Shown here piece by piece: positions 1 through 5,218 of a DNA stretch of 5,218 bases; positions within the stretch are counted from its first letter, which is position 1, and every line of letters begins with the position of its first letter. A model generated the notes under the pieces. The model was not told where the DNA came from. It made no database searches and saw only the letters and a program-made list of their open reading frames with translations. The position numbers and the translations under genes were made by a program. The stretch covers positions 1 to 5,218 of the forward strand of contig QQUM01000307.1 in assembly GCA_008501545.1 (NCBI GenBank), given 5' to 3'. Source of the DNA: Calditrichota bacterium (GTDB lineage Bacteria; Zhuqueibacterota; Zhuqueibacteria; Zhuqueibacterales; Geothermadaptataceae).

Positions 1-95
1 TAATAGATAGTTACAATGGCGCAATCGTCGTGAAAAGTGCGCCCGGGAAAACTGTATTCAAAGTCACACTACCGGTTGAGAAGAGAAACATCTAA
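1..95 (+). CDS. Sensor histidine kinase, C-terminal fragment (5' end outside window)
   Basis: This reading frame enters from the left edge (first full codon at base 3) and stops at TAA 93-95, giving about 30 residues. They read as the last strands of a HATPase_c domain: a 'NGAIVVKS' strand, then 'PGKTVF' and a closing 'KVTLP' strand, followed by a short charged tail. In histidine kinases this corresponds to the usual ending with G, a hydrophobic strand, S, PG, a T-x-F element and LP. The usual extra glycine of a GxGTxF element is absent (G-K-T-V-F), a common variant. No receiver domain follows, so this kinase ends at its ATPase domain, unlike the hybrid kinase later in the window. The gene ends 67 bases before the M42 peptidase start with no clear terminator between, so the two could share a transcript. 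The call rests on a short tail only; the sensor part and H-box are not visible. Confidence 0.72.
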   Translation, partial: IDSYNGAIVVKSAPGKTVFKVTLPVEKRNI

Positions 96-151
96 TTCGT
101 TTTGCACAACACATTTTATTCGTCACCATAAATTTTAAAAAAAGTCTCAAA

Positions 152-158
152 AAGGAAG
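152..158 (+). promoter_or_regulatory. Ribosome binding site of the M42 peptidase gene
   Basis: The purine run AAGGAAG lies four bases before the ATG at 163, with its GGA core about six to eight bases away. This is a normal Shine-Dalgarno position and supports 163 as the start. The 40 bases upstream are A/T-rich and offer no competing site. Confidence 0.75.
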
Positions 159-162
159 AATT

Positions 163-1221
163 ATGCGCCAGGCATCACTCACATTTCTCAAAGATCTACT
201 CAATTCACCCAGCCCTTCTGGCTTTGAACAGCCGGTGGCCAAAATTTGGCGGGAGTATGTCCGTAAATTTGCTGATTCCGTCGAGCAGGATTACCATGGA
301 AACAGTATCGCCGGTCGCAATACGAAAGCGAAAAAACGCCTCATGTTTGCCGGCCACTGTGACGAGCTGGGATTTCTTGTGCATTACATCAACGAAAAAG
401 GATTCATCTATTTTAAAACAATTGGTGGACACGACCGGACGATGATTTCCGGCCGCCGTGTGAAAATTCTAACAAAAGATGGCGAAGTCGCTGGCGTAAC
501 CGGCAAAAAAGCTATCCATTTGCTGACCCCCGAAGAGCGTAAAAAAGTACCTGAATTTGAAAATCTATGGATCGACATCGGCGCAACCTCAAAAGAAGAT
601 GCTGAAAAAAGCGTGTCGATTGGTGATCCGGTCGTGTACGATATGGGCTTCCAGCACATAACCAATGACCTTGTGACGAGTCGTGCCTTTGATAACAAAG
701 TCGGCGCCTTTGCTGTGGCAGAAGCGCTTCGTCACCTGCACAAAGATACCCTGGATGTCGCAGTTTACAGTGTCGCCACCGTGCAGGAAGAAATCGGTTT
801 GCGTGGTGCGCGCACATCGGCATCCGGTATTGCACCGGATATCGGCATCGGCATCGATGTAACCCATGCAACCGATCACCCGGAAATCGACATGCGGAAA
901 ACAGGCGAAGTAAAATTGGGAGGGGGCCCCGTGATCTTGCGCGGTGCAAATGCCAATCCGAAAGTAGCGGCCATGCTGGTTAAAGCAGCCGAGGGAGAAC
1001 AAATCCCTTATCAATTGCAGGCGATTGCGGGTGGTATTCCAAGTGATGCCAACGAACTGCAGCTGGCAGGAAGCGGCACAGCCGCCGGCGCTGTGAGTAT
1101 TCCACTACGCTACATGCACACGCCCAGTGAAATTGTCTCTCTAAGCGATGTGGCAAATTCCGCAAAACTGCTTGCTGCCTTTGCAAAACGCGTCACTGCG
1201 ACCACGGATTTTCGGTTATAA
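163..1221 (+). CDS. M42 family metallo-aminopeptidase (FrvX/TET-type)
   Basis: The 352-residue product matches the usual M42 length. These are cytosolic di-metal exopeptidases that remove N-terminal residues from peptides, often as large tetrahedral oligomers. The family's metal and catalytic positions are all recognisable: H65 and D67 in 'AGHCDELG', D177 in 'SRAFDNKVG', catalytic E209 and ligand E210 in 'QEEIGLRGA', D232 in 'GIDVTH', and H319 in 'RYMHTPSE'. Their spacing agrees with characterised TET aminopeptidases. The stretch from about residue 75 to 165 is the inserted dimerisation domain that interrupts the peptidase fold, containing 'GGHDRTMISGRRV' and 'WIDIGA'. No signal peptide or membrane segment is present, so it should act in the cytoplasm. 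The start is supported by a Shine-Dalgarno site. A lipoprotein M19 dipeptidase follows 103 bases downstream, suggesting linked roles in peptide use. Substrate preference (glutamyl, leucyl or other) cannot be read from the sequence; some M42 members are annotated as endoglucanases, which I consider unlikely here. Confidence 0.95.
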   Translation: MRQASLTFLKDLLNSPSPSGFEQPVAKIWREYVRKFADSVEQDYHGNSIAGRNTKAKKRLMFAGHCDELGFLVHYINEKGFIYFKTIGGHDRTMISGRRVKILTKDGEVAGVTGKKAIHLLTPEERKKVPEFENLWIDIGATSKEDAEKSVSIGDPVVYDMGFQHITNDLVTSRAFDNKVGAFAVAEALRHLHKDTLDVAVYSVATVQEEIGLRGARTSASGIAPDIGIGIDVTHATDHPEIDMRKTGEVKLGGGPVILRGANANPKVAAMLVKAAEGEQIPYQLQAIAGGIPSDANELQLAGSGTAAGAVSIPLRYMHTPSEIVSLSDVANSAKLLAAFAKRVTATTDFRL

Positions 1222-1268
1222 AATGCTAATCCACAATCTCACATTTTTAAGTAATAAAGAATGACAAA

Positions 1269-1306
1269 ATGCGGCTTTTTTCTGAATTCTCAGAAACCAG
1301 TCGCAT
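1269..1306 (+). promoter_or_regulatory. Intercistronic stem-loop ahead of the M19 gene
   Basis: Bases 1269-1276 pair with 1299-1306 (eight pairs, including one G-U between 1274 and 1301). A 2x2 internal loop follows (TT 1277-1278 against CC 1297-1298), then 1279-1285 pairs with 1290-1296 (seven pairs) around the tetraloop ATTC. In RNA this makes a 15-pair hairpin that ends eight bases before the Shine-Dalgarno run of the M19 gene. No U-tract follows it, so it is not a standard intrinsic terminator. It could be an RNA processing or stability element between two cistrons, a translation-control hairpin, or a DNA palindrome bound by a regulator. Only the pairing is seen; the role is inferred. Confidence 0.45.
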
Positions 1307-1313
1307 ACAACAG

Positions 1314-1322
1314 AAGGAGAGG
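1314..1322 (+). promoter_or_regulatory. Ribosome binding site of the M19 dipeptidase gene
   Basis: AAGGAGAGG is a near-ideal Shine-Dalgarno run, with the AGGAG core five bases before the ATG at 1325. It fixes the start so that the protein begins with a lipoprotein signal. Confidence 0.85.
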
Positions 1323-1324
1323 AA

Positions 1325-2545
1325 ATGAGAAAGATATTTCTCGCAATTATTTTGGTCATCATGGCCTGCAATTCACCTGAAAATCAGACAAAACTGGATC
1401 CCGGTGATCCGCAATTTTCTGAAAAAGCACGCGCAATCCATATGAAGTCGATAGTGGTTGATACGCATATTGATATCCCCTACCGGATCACCCACGATAA
1501 TGTGGATATTTCTCAACGCCTGGAAGATGGCCACTTCGATTTTATGCGCGCCAAAGAAGGTGGACTCGACGCGCCATTTTTTGCCGTTTATGTCTCTTCA
1601 AGGTTTAATAAACCCGGAACTGATCCCGGCGCAAAAGGTGGTGCCTACGATGAAGCTCTGCGCATAATCGCCATGCTCGACAGTGTGGTGAGTGCCAACG
1701 AAAATCTGGCTGCCATGGCCACAAGTCCTGCAGATATCGAAAGAATCGTTGGCGAGGGCAAAATCGCAGTGTGCCTGGGCATGGAAAACGGCGCACCAGT
1801 TGAAGGGGATATGCAGAAATTGGAAGACCTTTACCAGCGTGGCATCCGCTACATTACACTGACCCATTCAAAAGACAACCACATCTGCGATTCTTCCTAC
1901 GATGACCGGCATACGAACCAGGGATTGACAGCATTCGGCAAAGAACTCGTCGCTGAAATGAACCGCATCGGTATGATGATCGACGTATCACATATCTCCG
2001 ACGATACCTTCTGGCAAGTGATGGAACTCAGCAAAGCACCGGTCATAGCCAGCCATTCCAGTCTGCGTACTTTTCGTCATATGGAACGCAATATGTCCGA
2101 TTCCATGTTGGTTGCACTTGCGAAAAACGGTGGTGTTTTTCAATACAATTTTGGCTCCTATTTTGTAACAGATAAATATGGTATTCCGGCAGAATCCTAT
2201 TGGTCCGTGCGGGATTCACTGAACAAAAAATTCAAAGATGATCATGAAAAAGCCGTCGCCATGTTCGAAGAATACAAAAAGATCCACCCTGCCCCCAATC
2301 CCGATATCGACGAAGTTGTTCGTCAACTGGATTATGTGATAAAATTAATTGGCATAGACCATGTCGGTCTTGGTAGCGACTATGATGGTGTAAACCAGGT
2401 GCCCGATGGTCTTGAAGATGTCACCAAATATCCTGATTTGTCTGAGAAACTATTGGCCCTTGGATACACAGCCAATGATATCGAAAAAATCAATGGGGGA
2501 AATTTAATGCGAGTGTGGAAAGAAGTGGAAGCCTTGCGGCACTAA
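1325..2545 (+). CDS. M19 family membrane dipeptidase (renal dipeptidase-like), predicted lipoprotein
   Basis: The 406-residue product belongs to the zinc dipeptidases that cleave dipeptides, including ones with a C-terminal D-residue. Residues 1-14 are a short signal (R2, K3, then a hydrophobic run) ending in 'VIMAC', a plausible lipobox. C15 would be lipidated and the enzyme tethered outside the inner membrane; N16 at +2 is not the classic inner-membrane-retention aspartate. The zinc site is complete relative to human DPEP1: H48 and D50 in 'DTHIDIP', bridging E154 in 'GMENG', H223 in 'DVSH', and H244 in 'ASHSS'. H181 in 'LTHS' and R255 match substrate-binding positions, and D352 in 'GSDYDG' matches the catalytic acid/base. 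'GGNLMRVW' near the end is the usual C-terminal motif. It follows the M42 gene at 103 bases, and a tRNA starts 57 bases after its stop. Family assignment is firm; the natural substrate is unknown. Confidence 0.95.
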   Translation: MRKIFLAIILVIMACNSPENQTKLDPGDPQFSEKARAIHMKSIVVDTHIDIPYRITHDNVDISQRLEDGHFDFMRAKEGGLDAPFFAVYVSSRFNKPGTDPGAKGGAYDEALRIIAMLDSVVSANENLAAMATSPADIERIVGEGKIAVCLGMENGAPVEGDMQKLEDLYQRGIRYITLTHSKDNHICDSSYDDRHTNQGLTAFGKELVAEMNRIGMMIDVSHISDDTFWQVMELSKAPVIASHSSLRTFRHMERNMSDSMLVALAKNGGVFQYNFGSYFVTDKYGIPAESYWSVRDSLNKKFKDDHEKAVAMFEEYKKIHPAPNPDIDEVVRQLDYVIKLIGIDHVGLGSDYDGVNQVPDGLEDVTKYPDLSEKLLALGYTANDIEKINGGNLMRVWKEVEALRH

Positions 2546-2602
2546 ATCACGACTTTCCACTTGCATCTGATGGAAAAAATTTTAAGTTATGCAAGCTCTA
2601 AA

Positions 2603-2676
2603 GGGCCCTTAGCTCAGCTGGTTAGAGCAACGGACTCATAATCCGTGGGTCGTAGGTTCGAGCCCTACAGGGCCCA
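2603..2676 (+). tRNA. tRNA with CAU anticodon, probably tRNA-Ile2 (lysidine-modified) rather than tRNA-Met
   Basis: A full cloverleaf folds. The acceptor stem GGGCCCT pairs with AGGGCCC (seven of seven), the D stem is GCTC/GAGC, and the anticodon stem ACGGA/TCCGT encloses loop CTCATAA with CAT at 2637-2639. The variable loop is GGGTC, the T stem GTAGG/CCTAC encloses TTCGAGC, and the discriminator is A2676. The 3' CCA is not encoded (TTG follows), so a CCA-adding enzyme must supply it. An initiator tRNA is unlikely because the 1-72 pair is a normal G-C and the anticodon stem lacks three consecutive G-C pairs. The C4-G69 and C5-G68 acceptor pairs, and a T-arm close to what I recall of known bacterial tRNA-Ile(CAU), favour the isoleucine species whose wobble C is converted to lysidine by TilS. 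Elongator tRNA-Met is the alternative. Confidence 0.9.
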
Positions 2677-2692
2677 TTGCGTAAGTTATTAG

Positions 2693-2728
2693 AAAAACGG
2701 GAAACAGATCATCTTTTCCCGTTTTTTT
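2693..2728 (+). terminator. Intrinsic terminator after the tRNA
   Basis: AAAAACGGGAAA (2693-2704) pairs perfectly with TTTCCCGTTTTT (2715-2726) around a ten-base loop, and the T run continues to 2728 (seven Ts from 2722). The core has four G-C pairs, so it is moderate in strength. It starts 16 bases after the tRNA and ends the tRNA transcript, and possibly read-through from the peptidase genes. Because As flank the other side, it could also work on the minus strand. Confidence 0.88.
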
Positions 2729-2937
2729 ATTCTGTCCTCGTATTTCAAATTCGCCTTCCAGTACGAACCAAGCCAATAATTTCGTAACAATTTGTTCTTT
2801 TTTCTTTCATATCAAAAATTTGCGTTGTATGTTTGCTGCACTCGATCTATGCCGTCTTCACATCATCTGGGAATTATTTATTGGGTGAGAACACCGAAAC
2901 AACTTACTTTCTGTGCTCCTGCATATTTTAATTCTGT
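2729..2937. other. A/T-rich intergenic region upstream of the hybrid kinase
   Basis: About 209 bases separate the tRNA terminator from the first possible kinase start. I find no convincing open reading frame, RNA gene or sigma70-type promoter pair here. The only symmetry is a small 11-base inverted repeat, AACAA-T-TTGTT at 2786-2796, too short to claim as an operator. The kinase promoter must lie here if the upstream terminator is effective. An in-frame TAA at 2929-2931 blocks any longer kinase start. Confidence 0.5.
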
Positions 2938-5166
2938 TTGAATAAATTGTCTCTCAAAACGATGCAAAGCTATCTGCAAAACTTCCCTCTGGCCATTTTA
3001 CACCTCGATGAGCAATCAAAGCCTGTTTTTGCCAATACGGCTTTTCTTAAATTTTATGGTGTGGTTGAATTCGAAGAATTTGCCCGGAATAGTTCCAATT
3101 TTATCAACTCTATCGATGCACATCCGCCGACTGCCCCCTTTGTCATTAGCTTGAATGGTATTCCAAAGTTGGTCCGGTATACAATCAGAAAAATCAAAAC
3201 CAGCGGAAAAAACCAGAGATTCACAGAGTTTGTATTCGAGGAACTCCCGGCCCAGTCAGAAATTCAACAGCAAATAGCCAGACAAAACGATACACTCTCA
3301 AAAATCATCAATCTCACCTTCGATATCTTGTTAAAAATTGATACCGAGTACAAAATACATTGGGCAAGCTGGCAAATTAAAAGCATTCTCGGCTATGATG
3401 CCAATTCGCTCACCACGACAAATTTACTCGACTATATCCATCCCGAGGAACACGACAAATTTCGTGATACATTACGGCAAATCAGTTTCAACATGAATGC
3501 TGATATTGAACATATTCGCTTGCGTGACAAATTGGGAGCATGGACCTGGTTTCGATGCAGAGTGTACCAAATCTATCTCGACGAAGATGGGCAACTCGGT
3601 GTACAGATCGCGCTGCATGACGAACATATCCGTGTCAAAGCGGAAGAATTGCTACGATCCAACGAGGAGCGGTATCGTTCATTTACCAACAATTTTCCCG
3701 GAACAATTATCCTGTTCAACTTTGAAAATGCTATTACCTTTGTCAATCCAGCGTTTAAAACAACAACCGGATATAGTAGCGATGTAGCCTATACCGAAAA
3801 TTTTCTGGAGAAATTTATAGCAAGGGAAAGTCTGTCAAATTTTAAAGCACACCTGCAAATCGCGCAGAAGGGTCATGTGACACAGACTGAAATTTCATAT
3901 CTTACACTGGAGGAAAACCGGCGTACTGCAATCGCGACGATCATGCCATTAACGAAAGACGATCTTGTCATGAACATATGTGCGGTACTTCGGGATGTCA
4001 CGCATGAAAAACAGATGCAGGATCAACTGATTCAAACCCACAAAATGGAAACGATCGGTACGATGGCAAGAGGCATCGCCCACGAATTTAACAACATTCT
4101 TACCGGAATAATCGGGAATGCAACAATTCTCCGGGATACAATTCCCGAAGAAGAATTTACAAGCAAAATTATCGAGCAAATTGAGCGCGCTACGGAACGC
4201 TGCACTGAATTAACCCGGGGATTGCTCACTTTTAGTCGCCAGGACAAAAAATCCGTTGAACCGACAGATCTCAATGGATTGGTGCAGACGATGATCAATT
4301 TCTTGCGTAAAATCATTCCATCTTCCATCCAAATCGAGGCACCGCCAAACTTGCATCTGAGTCCCGTACTGGTGGATCAGGGCCAAATTCAACAGGTTAT
4401 CACAAACCTGGTCCTTAACTCCCGCGACGCAATCCAGAAACCTGGAAGTGGTTTCGAAAGCCAGGGGAAAATAGCCATCAACGTTGAAGAAGTCGATTTA
4501 TCCGACGTCGATGTGCAAAAAGTACTCGATGCCCGGCCGGGAAAATATATTAAAGTCAGCATACTTGATACCGGCTGTGGTATAGAAGAAGATATCATTT
4601 CACAAATCTATGATCCTTTTTTTTCCACCAAAGAAGTCGGCCAGGGTTCCGGGATGGGTCTTTCTGTTGCCTTCGGTATTATCAAAGACCACAAGGGATG
4701 GATTGAAGTGGACTCAACGCCAAACACGGGAACGAATTTTACTTTCTATCTACCAACACTGAAGGAAAGTTTTAAAAAAAATAAGTACAGTGAAGAAAAA
4801 TTGCATATGCCTGGTGGCACAGTCTTGATCGTTGATGAGGATGAACTTGTAAGGAATGTAGCGAAACAAACGCTGGAGCGTTATGGCTACCACGTCCTCG
4901 TTGCGCGGGATGGTGAGGAAGCATACGCAATTTACAAAGCGCACGAAACATCTATCGATCTTCTCCTGATAGACTTCACGATGCCAGCCCTAAACGGGCG
5001 CGCACTGCTCGCCAAAATACACCGGCGTAATCCCGAGATTAAAGCAATTTTATCAAGCGGTTATGAGATGGACAGCAAATTTACTGATGCAAATACGCGT
5101 TTTCTCCCAAAACCTTATGTTATGACCGATCTCATTCGATTGGCTGGTGAGCTGCTGCAGAAATAA
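2938..5166 (+). CDS. Cytoplasmic hybrid sensor histidine kinase (PAS-PAS-PAS-HisKA-HATPase-REC)
   Basis: The 742-residue product carries three PAS-like sensor domains (about 10-100, 120-235, 243-357) joined by helical linkers, then a HisKA domain with H-box 'GIAHEFNNILTG' and phospho-acceptor H382. The HATPase domain (about 475-607) has N-box N490/N494, G1 'DTGCGI' (D544), F-box 'DPFFSTK' (559-565) and G2 'GQGSGMGL' (568-575). A C-terminal receiver (about 626-741) has acidic pocket D633/E634, phospho-acceptor D679 in 'LIDFTMP', S706 and K725 in 'LPKPY'. All catalytic residues are intact, so phosphate should pass from H382 to D679. The H-box resembles the HExxN/HDFNN class of soluble PAS kinases with C-terminal receivers. 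No transmembrane segment is seen, so it should sense an internal signal; no cofactor-binding residue identifies a ligand. The start is unsettled: TTG 2938 is the longest option, TTG 2947 and ATG 2962 (M9) are alternatives, none has a Shine-Dalgarno site, and ATG 2962 keeps the first PAS domain intact. No dedicated partner regulator is next to it. Confidence 0.93.
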   Translation: MNKLSLKTMQSYLQNFPLAILHLDEQSKPVFANTAFLKFYGVVEFEEFARNSSNFINSIDAHPPTAPFVISLNGIPKLVRYTIRKIKTSGKNQRFTEFVFEELPAQSEIQQQIARQNDTLSKIINLTFDILLKIDTEYKIHWASWQIKSILGYDANSLTTTNLLDYIHPEEHDKFRDTLRQISFNMNADIEHIRLRDKLGAWTWFRCRVYQIYLDEDGQLGVQIALHDEHIRVKAEELLRSNEERYRSFTNNFPGTIILFNFENAITFVNPAFKTTTGYSSDVAYTENFLEKFIARESLSNFKAHLQIAQKGHVTQTEISYLTLEENRRTAIATIMPLTKDDLVMNICAVLRDVTHEKQMQDQLIQTHKMETIGTMARGIAHEFNNILTGIIGNATILRDTIPEEEFTSKIIEQIERATERCTELTRGLLTFSRQDKKSVEPTDLNGLVQTMINFLRKIIPSSIQIEAPPNLHLSPVLVDQGQIQQVITNLVLNSRDAIQKPGSGFESQGKIAINVEEVDLSDVDVQKVLDARPGKYIKVSILDTGCGIEEDIISQIYDPFFSTKEVGQGSGMGLSVAFGIIKDHKGWIEVDSTPNTGTNFTFYLPTLKESFKKNKYSEEKLHMPGGTVLIVDEDELVRNVAKQTLERYGYHVLVARDGEEAYAIYKAHETSIDLLLIDFTMPALNGRALLAKIHRRNPEIKAILSSGYEMDSKFTDANTRFLPKPYVMTDLIRLAGELLQK

Positions 5167-5202
5167 AAAAAACCCGCCTGTAGCGTCCTCGCCACAAGCG
5201 GG
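5165..5202 (-). terminator. Minus-strand intrinsic terminator for a convergent gene beyond the right edge
   Basis: Read on the minus strand, bases 5202 to 5190 (CCCGCTTGTGGCG) pair with 5185 to 5173 (CGCTACAGGCGGG) around loop AGGA, and eight Ts follow (5172 to 5165). In RNA this is a 13-pair stem with two G-U wobbles. On the + strand those two positions become A-C mismatches (5182/5193 and 5178/5197), and no T-tract follows the hairpin. The element is therefore oriented for leftward transcription. Its T-tract overlaps the stop codon of the hybrid kinase (TAA 5164-5166). Confidence 0.8.
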
Positions 5203-5218
5203 CCAGAATAGTGGGAAA

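Noticed and set aside
102..132. Possible promoter TTGCAC (102-107) with CATAAA (127-132) before the M42 gene
   Set aside because: The match to the -35 consensus is poor and the 19-base spacing is too long to claim.
512..1014. Two overlapping minus-strand open frames (145 and 141 codons) within the M42 gene
   Set aside because: They lie wholly opposite a gene with all family motifs, have low-complexity Cys/Arg/His-rich translations with no domain, and have no evident ribosome site. They are frame shadows.
1598..1867. Minus-strand open frames opposite the M19 gene
   Set aside because: They overlap the conserved dipeptidase coding sequence and their translations resemble no protein family.
2560..2595. 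CTTGCAT (2560-2566) and ATGCAAG (2589-2595) inverted repeat before the tRNA
   Set aside because: It has only seven pairs around a 22-base A/T-rich loop, with no T-tract after it. TTGCAT 2561-2566 could also be a weak -35 element for the tRNA, but no good -10 sits at the right distance, so neither reading is supported.
2786..2796. AACAA-T-TTGTT palindrome upstream of the hybrid kinase
   Set aside because: Eleven bases of A/T-rich symmetry are expected by chance in this composition, and no second copy is seen nearby.
2881..2931. Short frame from TTG 2881 to TAA 2929-2931, in phase with the kinase, as a leader peptide or lost N-terminus
   Set aside because: It has no ribosome site, is only 16 codons long, has no PAS-like sequence, and the first PAS domain of the kinase already looks complete without it.
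3949..4598. Several minus-strand open frames opposite the kinase HisKA/HATPase region
   Set aside because: They are antisense to strongly conserved kinase motifs and show no protein-like features of their own.

Overview
The window is an ordinary bacterial chromosomal stretch with every recognisable gene on the + strand. No mobile element, CRISPR array or clearly novel system is visible. Clear Shine-Dalgarno sites precede both peptidase genes, a lipoprotein-type signal begins the second one, and the CAU tRNA looks like the lysidine-dependent isoleucine type. Together these indicate a bacterium with a membrane-anchored or periplasmic compartment. The strong Shine-Dalgarno use argues against a typical Bacteroidota host. 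I cannot place the organism further.

Layout: bases 1-95 are the last codons of a histidine kinase that starts outside the window. After a 67-base gap comes an M42 metallo-aminopeptidase (163-1221). A 103-base gap follows, holding a 38-base imperfect stem-loop just ahead of the next ribosome binding site. Then comes an M19 membrane dipeptidase with a lipobox (1325-2545). A tRNA with anticodon CAU (2603-2676) is followed by a clear intrinsic terminator (2693-2728). After about 200 bases without a recognised gene comes a soluble hybrid histidine kinase, PAS-PAS-PAS-HisKA-HATPase-REC (2938-5166). A hairpin with a U-tract at the right edge is built to terminate transcription on the minus strand, so a convergent gene probably lies just beyond the window.

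Working together: the two peptidases could form a peptide-use route. The exported M19 enzyme would cleave dipeptides outside the inner membrane, and the cytoplasmic M42 enzyme would trim imported peptides. This is inferred from their families and adjacency. The hybrid kinase has no membrane segment and no partner regulator in view, so its signal and output are unknown.
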